Part shown: positions 54,154 through 64,000 of the stretch, in pieces
Numbering within the stretch: the first letter of the stretch is position 1
Layout of the letters: each line of letters opens with the position of its first letter
Assembly (NCBI GenBank): GCA_012845835.1
Contig: JABAKD010000019.1
Coordinates: forward strand, 5,060,994 to 5,124,993
Length of the DNA: 64,000 nt
Direction: 5' to 3'
Source of the DNA: Undaria pinnatifida
Taxonomy: Eukaryota; Sar; Phaeophyceae; Laminariales; Alariaceae
Made by a program: the position numbers and the translations under genes
The notes under the pieces: model-generated
Databases searched by the model: none
What the model saw: only the letters and a program-made list of their open reading frames with translations
What the model was told of the DNA's origin: nothing

Positions 54154-55990
54154 CAAAAGAGTGGGACAACGTTTCCAAAATGGCGCGTTGTTCCCGGCCC
54201 AGGTGGAAGACGCCCAGTCGCCGACAAGGACGCATGTTCTATTTACGCTATAGTTCATTTGAAAAACAGAAAATCATACGTTGGACGAACGATCAAGAGC
54301 CCGCACGTTAGATTCCAGGAACATATTTCCACAGCAAACGCTCTAGGTAGAGAAATCAAGGCCGACCAAAACAAAATTGTATTTTTTCTCCTCGAAATAG
54401 TTCCCCGGTGTTTAGAAGGTGTAGAAAACTCGGGGACACCACTCCATTGGCGAGAACGAGAAAACTCATGGATAACCGATTGCACACACGCGCAAAAGGA
54501 TACAAAACACGTTGGGAAATCGCCAAGCCACAACCCCCGCAGATACCAACACATGGCTTTGGGGTTAGACGAGTCAGACGCTCTAGGCAAAAATCCCGTA
54601 TTACTAAGATAACGCACAATGAACGGGTGTTTCTGTCTAGGGACTGGCAGCGTAAGATGAATTACTTTGACGGACTTGTTAATCATAGACCATACTTAGT
54701 GGGTTCGTACATCTTGCACCTGGCCCCCAGAAACATGCTCCGCACGATCAAGTAGATAGGACAAAACGGCGTTCCCGGTAACGTCCAAAATACTTTCAAT
54801 GTACTCGTTCCCGGCGCCTTCGGTCCAACCAGTAAAAGTATCTAAGTTGATCGTCATGGGATTCAATAGTGAGATTGCCAACGTAGTCCTTCTGCGCGGG
54901 TTACTGATACGGCCAAACATATTCAGCAAGATACCCCCTGTATACGTTGGGTTTCAGGAGATTATTATGGAAACAATTCCCTGTTTTCAAGTATGGCGAG
55001 ACCTTGGATTATTTCTTCCTCAATGCCAGCGCGGTAGCACGCGACATTAACCAGGACTTTCAGTGTATTTGCGGGAATTCTAGATGTTCCAAGTATGCCG
55101 TATGTATTAAGGATGGTGCCCTCTGTGTATTAACAACGGATGCAGAGTGCCTTAATTAAGCCTTAATTAAGCAGAATGATGCTGGAGCCATCATTAAATT
55201 GCAGGCCGGGCTTAGGTTAGATTATGCGGAGGAGAAACATACAGCCCCATTATATGTACAATTGGTCACGGTCATCGGGGAACATGTAGCCGAGATCTGC
55301 AGCAACTTAGCAATCAACTACGTGGATACTTTAGACTGGAGGAACACGTTCTTTAGATAAATACGTAGTTGCTTGGAATACGCAGAAGATGCTGCTGAAA
55401 CACGTCCAGTAACAGGTAACATTGACATTTCGGCAGCCAGACACGCATTCAAACAGGCGCATTAAAGTGTGGTTATCACCAAAATGGGCAAAGCAGCAAA
55501 CTGCCTGAGCGCCATGTGCAAAGCCTGTTATGCGAGAGTAACCACAGCAGAGTTGAGTGGTCCAGAATACACACGAGTCGAGAATGAATTGGTCCCAGAC
55601 TTGACAGAGAAAATTACGACGAGGCAAATTACATATTTGCTGAAAGAACATTCACCGATACCGATAGTCATGGTCAACATCCAAGACCCTCAAAATCCAC
55701 TCAAACACAAGTATGTCAAAAAGTACTCTACACAGGTACCGGTTAGATACCTTATGCCCAAATTACACAAATCGATCCCAGCTTTCCGGGGTATCACAGC
55801 GTGTTGCGGCACAACCACAGAAGGAGTAGCGAAGATAGTGAATGCAGTACTCGTTGGCATCAGACCAGTACTAGATGACTTGTGGCGTGAAGAATGCATT
55901 CGTATCGGCTTGGTTGCAAACAAGTGTTGGATTACGTCTGGTGGGGCTGAGATAGTAAATGTTACCTGGTACACGATTCACTTGATAAAC
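54154..55990 (+). pseudogene. Penelope-like retroelement, GIY-YIG nuclease 5' of reverse transcriptase
   Basis: A degenerate Penelope-like element (PLE). The first frame (54,154-54,612) carries a GIY-YIG endonuclease: CSIYAIVHLKNRKSYVGRT gives the two signature motifs (IY at 54,241, YVG at 54,277), with the Arg at 54,286, an RFQEHI helix and a WRERENSWI helix holding the catalytic Glu candidate. Frames then change several times (near 54,540, 54,755 and 55,000), and a TAA lies at about 55,160. A Cys-rich stretch (CICGNSRCSKYAVC) and RT N-terminal regions follow: ITKMGKAANCLSAMCKACY at about 55,475, then YLMPKLHKSIPAFRGI and CWITSGG. Similarity stops at 55,975 where a family B repeat begins, before the catalytic YxDD palm. 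Nuclease before RT is the permuted order reported for the Chlamys/Naiad type of PLE; classical Penelope has it after the RT. Non-functional. Confidence 0.75.
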
Positions 55991-56245
55991 TGATGAATTT
56001 CCTTCCACATCTGTCAGATTTTGTCCCCGTCAAAAAAAAGTTGTATAGTTTCCGCGCACAGACTGCCTAACATCACCCTGTTGACCCTGATAGCTGCACT
56101 GTAGTTGCAAGGGTAGTCGCCGACCTATATTCTTAATGAGGACACACAACCCGTAATACGAACGATCGGAGAATCACTCACAGCATGCAAAAAAGATGAG
56201 TTTCGACGAAATCTTTGATCTCACAGCTGGATTGTATTTTAATTT
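55970..56245 (+). repeat. Family B dispersed repeat, copy 8 (core)
   Basis: Core from GATTCACTTGATAAACTGAT to CTCACAGCTGGATTGTA. It abuts the truncated RT on its left and the beta-helix exon candidate on its right. The minus-strand ORF of that exon runs on into this repeat, which is probably accidental. Confidence 0.9.
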
Positions 56246-56254
56246 CTGTAATAT

Positions 56255-56545
56255 ATTGGCTGGGATCTCGCTAGGTTGTACCGTGAGGGTGTTCGAGTCC
56301 ATGCTCATTTTGGTGGAGATCGTGCAGTCCATGTTGACCGAAGGGTCTACTTCAATGACGACGTCCTGGATCTTGGTTAAGTTGAACGCCGCCTGCAGCT
56401 CTTCGCATGTTTCCACCAACCCGTGGCAGACGCTACCGAGCAGCAAAAGGGGCGGGGCGCTGGTAGCGATAATCCTGCGATATCGTTCACGTGATGCGTC
56501 GGGAAGGATGGGATAAGATATATATACTGCGTCTAACAGACTATA
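56255..56545 (-). pseudogene. Candidate 5' exon of the beta-helix gene (signal-peptide-like)
   Basis: An open minus-strand frame from 56,545 (after a TAA) to about 56,255, with no ATG. It contains RRIIATSAPPLLLLGSVCHG, a good signal-peptide core with a small-residue cleavage region, followed by CEELQAAFNLTKIQDVVIEV and NMDCTISTKMSMDSNTLTV. That is the N-terminal pattern of beta-helix wall/surface proteins (LQxAF, IxLxxxxxC, LxIxxxxL). A possible donor, ACG|GTACAA, lies at about 56,275. The downstream partner would be 53,925-53,023, but the phase of this donor and of the suspected acceptor (~53,898) do not match, so the join is unproven. Absence of a Met suggests decay or an upstream exon. Confidence 0.5.
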
Positions 56546-56604
56546 TTATCCAAGCACATTTTCTCCTACGTTTCCTGGTTTTTCTTCAATTGTGTTATAT
56601 CTTT

Positions 56605-57379
56605 CGAATTGGGTTGTTGTTTTTCTTTTTCTCTGAGACGTGGGAGGGAGTTTCCGCTGGCTGGCGTAACCTGCTACCGACGGCACTGACGGTATCCACA
56701 AGTTTTCACCTTTATCGCTATTACTCCATGTTCATAGCGCTATTACTCCGTGTAATACTTTATTACTCCCTCCCCTGGCCCCCTCGTCTGGAGCCTACTA
56801 TACGGTCTCGGATGACCGAGTTCCCCAAATGGTCCCCGATCATTCAAACTCCTCACCGTATTTTGCTGCAGACAAAAGAAATTATACCTCGTTATAGCTC
56901 CTTCCCCGCACCTTCGCAAGACAAGAGGTGGGTGGGCACGGCAATTCCTGGTAGATTGGCATGCAATCACCAGACTGTGGCATCTTCTCGATTACGACGT
57001 GGGATGGACAGCTGAGGTATCTCGCCTTTCGCGTGGAACTCCTGTGCTTCGCGAGCTCTGAAAGTTAGCTCGTGAGAAGGACGATGTCATGGGGTTGTTC
57101 TCCATGTTATTATTGTGTGTCCAATTCCTGGACTCACATCATCCATTCCGCGAATTCAACGGCCCGCCTGAACCCCTCAGGCTTACGGACGTTTGGGTCG
57201 ATTGTCTTCTCGGAGCTATACAACATTTCTCATCATCATCTATCCTAGAATTGCAACTCTTCAATCCTTCAGGCCAACACAAAACAACGGATTATTTATC
57301 GTTCTGATCCAGAATCTACTAAAAATCCTCCACTTTTTGCTGTATCTTGCGAATTGGGTTGTTGTTTTTCTTTTTCTCT
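56605..57379 (+). repeat. Perfect 30-bp direct repeat, 745 bp apart
   Basis: 56,605-56,634 and 57,350-57,379 are identical (CGAATTGGGTTGTTGTTTTT then a CTTTTTCTCT end), followed by GAGAC/TAGAC. Preceding sequence is also similar (TTATATCTTT / TGTATCTTG). These could be short terminal repeats of an element, or an old duplication. The 174-codon plus-strand ORF between them has no recognisable domain. Confidence 0.7.
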
Positions 57380-57639
57380 TAGACATCATCACTACTACCT
57401 GGTACACTACAGTTAGTAGTAGTGACCACCATTTATTATAATAATAGTGCATTCATTATATTCGGATGCTTTTTTATTGTCCTTTTGTTCTTTTTATCGT
57501 TGCGCTTGCCATCCGACAACGTGCGTCATGAGGTTCAACGTTGTGATCACTCAAAAAAAAAAATAGCTCATACATACCTAGAAATAGACATAACACCCGA
57601 CCCCCTTGTCCTCGCGCGGATATGATATTTTCCAAGGTT

Positions 57640-58060
57640 GGGTTTTGTAGGGTACGCTCAAACCATACCCGGGGTATTTACCCCGGGTATTACCCTACAA
57701 AGAACTTCTGTAAGTTCTGTAGGATATTCATACCCGTACCCGGATCTTTTGGGAGTTCTGTATGACGTTCATACCCGTACCCGGAACTTCTGGAAGTTCT
57801 GTACGCCAGAGCCACAAATACCCGGGGTACGGGTATATCATTTTTATAACGTGTGTGAGTTCTGTACGCCCGTGCCACAATATAATACCCGGAACTTCTG
57901 TGAGTTCCGTAACACTTCCGTACCGTACCCGGAATTTCTGTACATTCTGTAAGATCCCCATACCCTAACCTGGAACTTCTGTGACTTCTGTAAGACTGCT
58001 GTGGCACAAACAATACCTGGGGTACGGGTATACCTGTGTTACAATACCCGGGGAGCCCAC
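57640..58060 (+). repeat. Minisatellite, ~50-60-bp units (ACCCGGAACTTCTG)
   Basis: Seven to eight units built from ATACCCGTACCCGGAACTTC, TGTGAGTTCTGTACGCCC and GTGCCACAATACCCGG. ORFs on both strands with PxLRTPVPQYP-like repeats are by-products. It contains the small palindrome TACCCGGGGTA. Confidence 0.92.
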
Positions 58061-58359
58061 ATGCATGCATTAATTCAGGTTTAATAACCCAGAGAGTGTA
58101 TAATGCATTCTATTACAATGTCGCAGCTTGTCGTCAGTAAAACCAACCGAACACCGAATGTACCGCAGTAGTAGCAGTACGTATAGTATATGATAGTAGC
58201 ACCCACTGCAGTAGTACGTCCTGTGCATGTTTCTTTCGTTTCTAACCCGTGGGCACGTATTACATTCACGAAGGACATTTCTGAATCAAAAATATTATTT
58301 TTGATTAATCGAATTGAATTCGATTGGATTTGTCAGAAACATCCCTGGCATAAATTTGG

Positions 58360-58650
58360 CGCCTACCGGGAAACCACGTATTGCGTATTGTCAGTGTTTT
58401 TTCCGATCGAAAAATTACACAGATCTGCCGCGACGGTAATGCAGCAAACATCAACGTCAAGCGGTATCTTCTGTGTTTTCGGTAGTTTCGCTTCTTCTTT
58501 GTCGGGGCGCTTGGCTTTATCGAGCTGTAGTGGCAAATGTTGGCTTGCGACCGCCATTATTTGTTTTGAAGCGCCACGGCCAGGGTACGCTATGGTATGA
58601 TCATAGCGCAGTATAGCCGTGAGCGCGGCTGTTGCCCCGGTCGCCACTCA
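58360..58650 (-). other. Unassigned ORF between the two minisatellites
   Basis: A 94-codon minus-strand frame containing HLPLQLDKAKRPDKEEAKLP and DVDVCCITVAADLCNF reads like plausible protein, but I recognise no family. The overlapping plus-strand ORF of 136 codons (58,190-58,600) is equally unrecognised. It may be an exon or a TE fragment; support is weak. Confidence 0.25.
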
Positions 58651-58819
58651 CTCATTGAGGTTCACGATTTATCGCCTCTCTCGGTGGTGGTTTTTTCGAT
58701 AATTCAAAATGCCATTAAACCTACGAAATATTGCATCGGGGACATTGGCCTAGTGAAAACATGCCATCCATGCAAGTTGGATTAAACCCTCCACTTCAAA
58801 TCGAACTCCCCCCCGAGGG

Positions 58820-59210
58820 GGTGTGCATTCACCGGGGTATTACCCCCGAGGGGGTGTGCATTCACCGGGGTATTACCCGTACCCGGAAGTTCTGTACGTT
58901 ATGTAGGCCCATGCCACAATACCCGGAACTTCTGGAAGTTCTGTAAGACTTTCATACCCGTACCCGAAGTTATGTTAGCTCTGTAGGACATTCATACCCG
59001 TACCCGGAACTTCTGTGAGTTCTGTACACCCCGTGCCACAATACCCGGGTACGGGTACAGCACCTTTCTTTCCCGCCCGAAACTCCTGTGAGTTATGCAC
59101 GCCCGTGCCACAATACCCAGAACTTCTGGAAGTTCTGCAACACTTTCATACCCGTACCCGAAACTTCAGGAAGTTCTGTAAGACTCCCATACCCTAACCC
59201 AGAATCCAAA
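58820..59210 (+). repeat. Minisatellite, second array of the same family
   Basis: Starts with a GAGGGGGTGTGCATTCACCG duplication (58,815-58,875), then six to seven units of ACCCGGAACTTCTGTGAGTT and CGTGCCACAATACCCGG type, as in 57,640-58,060. The two arrays are 760 bp apart in the same orientation. The right end invades the tyrosine-recombinase remnant. Confidence 0.92.
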
Positions 59211-59640
59211 AGCCTACGGAACATATCCTTGATAGTTTCCCCTTGGAGAAACATACCCCACGACACCGGACGGTGCACCCTACGAGGCGTGCCCGTGGCA
59301 GCGTGTGCACGGCTGATTCCTTGCAGCGCGCGTTTGACGAACGGTGATTGCGTTGGCACCTAAAACCCGACAGCTAACACATGAAAAAAATGCACAGCAG
59401 CTAGTTTACTTGAAATTGTCCCGGCCTGGTTGCCTTGCGCTGCACTACACCAGCCGGCAAAATCGACTAAGGCGAGTTCATTGCTTCCCTCGCCCGCGTC
59501 CGATTTAAGGTGCTGGTCCCTTCCCACTAACCTGCGAATTGTGTCCACGAGGCGAAACCTGACGCGTAAGTGCGCTCAGACAATCGCGCAACGGAGTTTC
59601 GGGCGTAATGAAGGTCACTATTCCGGAACAAAGCGCGTCC
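59195..59640 (-). pseudogene. Tyrosine recombinase N-terminal part, frameshifted
   Basis: Remnant of a tyrosine (site-specific) recombinase of the kind carried by eukaryotic transposons such as Cryptons. In order on the minus strand: LSERTYASGFASWTQFA (about 59,590-59,535), then after a frameshift DFAGWCSAAQGNQAGTISSK and LAAVHFFH (59,480-59,370). After one in-frame TAG at 59,362-59,360 come SPFVKRALQGISRAHAATGT and PRRVHRPVSWGM (59,345-59,235). This is the SAM-like core-binding domain; KAGTI-x-SKLAAV-x-x-FH and the RRVxxPVSW block are typical. The catalytic domain (R...HxxR...Y) should follow, but the sequence runs into the minisatellite below 59,210. Confidence 0.7.
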
Positions 59641-60044
59641 CCCGCTGGTCCCAGCACCTGTTCCTGCCAACAAACATATAGGGCTGCAGCCCCTGTGCCG
59701 GTCTTCGTTACATACACCTGGCCTCGTGTCCACATGAGATTCTGTATGATATGCCTGGGTACATATATACTATATGGACGACTGAACGGTACCTGATCGG
59801 GTATATGTATGCACTCAACAGTGTCCACACATTAATAGCGTGTGTATCGTGCTCGGTTTCCAGGTATATAGTCTATACCGGTAGCTGCACATATATATGT
59901 CGCTGGTATGCACATCTACGATCAGTCCGTCTTTCCTCTTGCCGTGATATTGCATATCGTATGAGACATCGAACAGTACTTTGTGCCGTCTGCTACGCGA
60001 TCGTTTTTATACTGTATCCGTTGTACGTATGTTAATATAATATC

Positions 60045-61010
60045 ATGACGTAGCTTTCATTCATCCCCCTTCCCCCCCTCCAACGCCCCCTCCCTCCCCA
60101 CACGCCGCACGATCGCCTAGATAGACCCAGCACTGCGCGTATAGCAAGCCCGTACATATATGATTAATACGCGCGATCGGAGTATCACACACATTGTTGC
60201 CAAGAAGATGAGTTTCGACCAAATCTTTGATCTCATAGCTGGAGTGTATTTAAATATTACATGTGACCTAAACCTCTTGAAAACCCTTCCCCCCCACCCG
60301 CCCCCCCTTTTTTCTTTTTTTGTTCCTCGCTCTCTCTTGCTCAAACGCCTCACCTAATATCGAAATCCGCCAGAGTAATACACACTTCCACGCGCTGGAT
60401 ATCACCTCGTTATCTTTTTAGAGCCGTCCATGCCGCTGCTGCAATTCTCGCCCCCCCGCGCCTAACGCCCCCTCCTTCCCCACCACCCGCACCATCACCT
60501 AGATAGACCTAGCACCAGGCGTATATCAAACCCCTACACCTATGCGACCTAAACCCCTTCCCCCCCCCTCCCCCCCCCACACCCCCCCCCCCCTCCCCCA
60601 CAAGAAGGATTTATAGTTTCCACGCACAAATTGAGCTGCCCCACCTGTCCCTCCCCCCCTCCCCCCCTCCCACCCCCCTTTTGATCAAAATCAGGCCCCC
60701 ACGTCCTTATAAACTCCGCCCTCCCCTCACCGGTTATTCGACTCACAGGATTCACTTGATAAACTGATGCATTTCCTTCCACAGCTGTCAGATTTTGTCC
60801 CCGTCAAAAACAAGTTTTATAGTTTCCGCGCACAGACTGACGAACATCACCCTGTTGACCCTGATAGCTACGCTGTAGTTGCAAGGGGAGTCACCGACCT
60901 ATATCCTTAATGAGTACACGCAACCCGCAATACGCGCGATCGGAGTATCACACACAGCTTGCAAAGATGAGTTTCGACAAAATTTCGATCTCACAGCTGG
61001 AGTGTATTTT
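60045..61010 (+). repeat. Family B dispersed repeat, copy 9 (composite, near complete)
   Basis: Same composite order as copy 4: ATGACGTAGCTTTCATTCAT, first TCATAGCTGGAGTGTATT core (60,230), CGAAATCCGCCAGAGTAATA, GCCGCTGCTGCAATTCTCGC, poly-C block (60,555-60,600), TTTTGATCAAAATCAGGCCC, GGTTATTCGACTCACAGG, core to 61,010. Best reference copy for defining the family. Confidence 0.9.
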
Positions 61011-61429
61011 AGTTTTTATAGCAGTTGTACGGCAGTGTCTGTTAATTGGCCGTACGTGTATCCGTTCTCCGAAATATTCCAATCATTTCAATTTCCTGGC
61101 GGCCTGCAGCAAACATTTTAATTGTTTGCCCATTCGATCGACAAATGCTACGCTGGTGAATGCAATGCGCCACCCCGTGTAATCGTTCGGTTTAGGTACT
61201 GCTAAGAGACGAAACTACCGTTCGTAGCGTGCATTGCATGTGCTTCCGTTGCACGTTCGTCAAATCCGCCTTGTGAAGCTGGGATTTGATTGTGTGGTAA
61301 GCAGTGCCCCACCAGTAAAAGAAATGTTGTTTCCTGTTGACAACGGCCACGGCCTGCTCTCGGAATGTTTGATGTAAAACGTTTCGACTGATCCATCTTT
61401 CTGTGGACTTACGCCCTTTTAAACTCTCT

Positions 61430-62000
61430 TCGTCAGAAAAGCGTTTGGCCCCAAACCCAAAATGTTATACCCCTCGCGTGGGATGGCGCCATTGAATCGC
61501 CCGGGTGCTGTTCTGATTGACACCCCTGTTATTAACGTACCAGGCCGTTGTAACCCTATGTATGCTGTAATCTGGATACGTCCGCCCTCACTTTCCCGTC
61601 CTTGCTGTGTTTAGTGTTCAGATAGACACACCTCTTTGAACATACGTACTACAATGCGATGTTTCGAACCAATTAATATTATCTACACATCGTAGCATTT
61701 CTCGTCGGACTTGATACCATTCGGAACAAGTCCGCCCTCACCCGTCCGTCCTTGGTTGTGTCTACTCTGTAGTATGGTTCAGATTAACACCTCTGTGAAC
61801 ACACTCCATTTCCCTGTGGACTGTGGTGTCGCCCGATAGTCTGCCTACGTGGTGCATTTCGTCGGACCTAAGTCGTGCGGGTTTAACCTTCTCTTAGACA
61901 TGTCTATACCCTCACATGTCCGTCCTTGGTTGTGACATATTGTTCAGACTCCCCCTTCTGTGAACATGTATGTGCCGTCTCGAACCCCTTTTAACTTTGT
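61430..62000 (+). repeat. Degenerate tandem repeat, ~150-170-bp units
   Basis: Three to four units contain GTCCGCCCTCAC-CGTCCTTG-TGTGT followed by GTTCAGAT-ACACC(T)CTGTGAACA (anchors at 61,581, 61,731 and 61,905; a partial at about 61,500). Non-coding. Confidence 0.7.
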
Positions 62001-63084
62001 TGACGACCGAGTTGACACTATAGCCACTCATCGAAGTATCGTCAGACTTGCCGGATAATGACCTGGATGATAAGTAGTCCGTCCACGCTCCGGTTATTGG
62101 TGTGATATGTATGCCCCAGCTTGATTCGCTCGCCGTGCGGTGTTTGCCAGCGACAGCTTGCCCCCAAGAACCTACACGAAGTACGAACTAACTCCATAAA
62201 TAAAGAATGTATGCTTCTAGTTGTTCCAGCTTGGTTTATGTGGCCCTGATGTCTTAACTTGGTACTGTTAAAATAGAAACGATGTAACGCCAGGCCCCAC
62301 CCTTGTGCGACCGAATTACTGAGATGTGTGTCTGTATGTAATGTGTCCCAGGTAACATTCGTACGGTTCGCTCGCTCGCGTAGTTTTGGTAAGCGCGGTG
62401 ACAAGACCATAGTATGTGCCTGTGCAACCAGGTATGTGTACGTCCGGTACACCCCAATTGCTCCCCTACTCGTCCCTCGGTCTGGTGGTCATCACGTGTT
62501 GTTTGTCGTCATCACGTGTTGTTGCCATTCTTGAACGACTGCATACTTTTTATGTTATGCACCGCATGCTGTATATCAGGTATGTACCTGGTACAGTAGT
62601 TCTGTGGACAATGTCCTGGCGTCCGTGAGGCAGTACTGCATAGTTCCTGTACTATGTATACATGCCCGGTGCTCACTACGTTGTGCGAAAAGTTGTGTCT
62701 CTCCTGGCTGGTATGACCTATGTCAGTGATATCGTACCCTTGCCATTCACGGATTGATGTGTTTCACCCTGACACGCAAGTAGTCTCTCCTCCTTAGGAT
62801 TAGTATGATGTCTTTACGTTAATGGAACCCGGAAATAAATACAATCATAAGTAGACAACAGTGTATATTCTCGTACATTACTACTTCTCGCTTATCTGGT
62901 ACACGCCCATCTTGTATACCAGGTATTGTCCTCACTACGCGGACAATTAGTAGTATCATATTCGGGTCGACTCTTCCGATCGCATCCCGTACCAGGCGCA
63001 CACATAATCCGTATTTGAGTAGCATATCAATCGCATATAGACTGTAGTTGTATCATGTCATATTCATAACTGTATCCGTGTATT
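62000..63084. other. No recognised gene
   Basis: ORFs up to 136 codons on the minus strand without recognisable domains. TACCAGGTA/TACCTGGTAC phrases recur (62,430, 62,580, 62,920), without clear structure. Confidence 0.45.
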
Positions 63085-63270
63085 TCACGACGATGACAGC
63101 ATACATGCATATTTTGCCCCCCCTCACAAAAACGGGGTTTTTTTATCATTTCCACGCACAGGTTGAATAACGTCACGCTGTTGACCCTGGTACAAGCTAC
63201 TTCTAAGTGAAGTCGCCGACCTATATCCTTGATGGGGACACACACCCAGCAATACGCGCGATCCGAGGGG
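63085..63270 (+). repeat. Family B fragment, copy 10
   Basis: Partial core: CCCCTCACAAAAACGGGGTT, TTCCACGCACAGGTTGA, CACGCTGTTGACCCTGGTAC, GTCGCCGACCTATATCCTTG, AATACGCGCGATCCGAG. The end with the AAGATGAGTTTCG block is lost. Confidence 0.85.
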
Positions 63271-63476
63271 CCACCTGCACTATCTGCATTCTTGGTGGAA
63301 GCTAGTGAAACGGAAATTACTTCCGTGAAAGCTTCCATATGTGAAATTAAAGGTGGGGGACACAGAGTGCCCCCTGCAGGTCTGCCAATTGAGCAGGTCC
63401 TCGGAGAGTACTCACTTTCGTTCCTTCGTAGAGATGTAGCGTTATTTGTTTCCACCAGAGCCCGGAATAGCTTCTG

Positions 63477-63502
63477 AGATCGGAGGCGCGTGCCTCCGAT
63501 CT
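63477..63502. repeat. 26-bp perfect hairpin
   Basis: AGATCGGAGGC, four-base loop GCGT, then GCCTCCGATCT: an 11-bp perfect stem. It lies immediately after the stop of a 82-codon plus-strand ORF (63,229-63,477) of unknown origin. It could be a hairpin at the end of a rolling-circle element, but no CTRR terminus is obvious. Confidence 0.85.
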
Positions 63503-63589
63503 AATTCCTAACTTCCCCGAATATAAACCGCCAACCTTATCATACGAAACCCATCCAAATGATCTCAAATTCGGATACCTACAGGCCTT

Positions 63590-63745
63590 TCGAGGCCGTA
63601 TCTTAACACTAGCCCACCCTGATGAGTCGCATATGCAGAAATATGGGAGATTCGGGGAAACTCCGGTTCTACGAACTAGACCATGAATCGAAGATGCGGC
63701 TCCTCAAACCCCACTCCCACACCTCAAACCGTCTGGCTATGGAGC
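63590..63745 (+). repeat. Partial copy of the ~550-bp family C unit
   Basis: CACTAGCCCACCCTGATGAG, CATATGCAGAAATATGG, AGATGCGGCTCCTCAAACCC and CACTCCCACACCTC match the mid-section of units at 25.9-27.1 kb. It is diverged and truncated on both sides. Confidence 0.85.
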
Positions 63746-63817
63746 CAGGAACACGCGAAGAAGAGCCGTAGAAAGAAAAGCAGACCCTACAGCAAGGCAA
63801 TAGTCACCCATCAAAAA

Positions 63818-63916
63818 CCTGCCGTATGCCGCCGGTGTGGCGGGGGGGGCGGAAAAGGCTCTAGAACCTGCCGCATGCCGCCGGTGTGGCGGGGGGGGCA
63901 GGAAAAGCTCTACGGT
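63818..63916 (+). repeat. 49-bp tandem duplication
   Basis: Two copies start at 63,818 and 63,867 with CCTGCCG(T/C)ATGCCGCCGG, contain a G run and end GGAAAAG(G)CTCTA. Two or three differences only. GCCGCCGGTGTGGCGG can form a short hairpin. Confidence 0.9.
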
Positions 63917-64000
63917 AAACCAACCACAGAAAAGGTACTGTGGCGAGGCGAGCCCTCGTCGATATGGAGGGGAGCAGAGGCGCTCACACAAGGGAGAAGT

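Noticed and set aside
56491-57015. 174-codon plus-strand ORF
   Set aside because: No recognisable domain or repeat structure, overlaps the signal-peptide-like exon candidate on the other strand, and composition is not convincingly coding.
57638-58070. ORFs of 104 and 126 codons with regular repeats
   Set aside because: By-products of the 50-60-bp minisatellite.

Overview
This is eukaryotic nuclear DNA. It has no operons, no ribosome-binding-site architecture and no prokaryotic genes. Most of it is mobile-element debris and tandem repeats with a few intron-split genes. Long introns (0.5-2.8 kb), a DHA1/ZIFL-type MFS transporter, a secreted-looking POMP-type beta-helix protein, and copia, Penelope-like, LINE and tyrosine-recombinase remnants together suggest a stramenopile, most likely a brown alga. 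That assignment is an inference from gene style, not a database match.

The main gene is on the minus strand from 20,226 to 7,018. Nine exons with GT/AG borders join in one continuous frame into a 513-residue MFS transporter. None of the long single ORFs in the region reveals it whole. Its introns carry repeats: a 117-bp tandem duplication, a SINE, microsatellites, and one arm of a ~1.1-kb inverted repeat. The other arm lies upstream of the gene, so the pair encloses exons 1-4.

Layout: 1-4.0 kb holds two broken Ty1/copia fragments. 4.0-7.0 kb has no recognised gene. 7.0-20.2 kb is the MFS gene. 20.2-25 kb is a CTGT microsatellite, the second inverted-repeat arm and unassigned DNA. 25.2-28 kb holds a four-unit ~550-bp tandem array. 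28-40 kb is dominated by one dispersed repeat family ('family B') rich in G/C homopolymers, with a tRNA-like SINE array (33.1-34.0 kb) and a small TIR element (37 kb). 40.6-42.2 kb holds two 5'-truncated LINE copies, and 43.4-44.1 kb the C-terminal end of a Pif1-type helicase. 47-52 kb holds several tRNA-derived SINEs and a degenerate tandem array. 53.0-56.5 kb carries a beta-helix gene on the minus strand that appears split by a Penelope-like element plus a family B copy. The PLE has its GIY-YIG nuclease upstream of the RT. 57.6-59.6 kb has two minisatellites and a broken tyrosine recombinase. 60-64 kb returns to family B and other repeats.

Only the MFS gene, and possibly the beta-helix gene, look like host genes. 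The most unusual items are the phase-consistent hidden MFS gene inside an inverted repeat, the permuted PLE splitting the beta-helix locus, the ~550-bp array with a repeated TATA-like box, and the unusual number of tRNA-like repeat heads.
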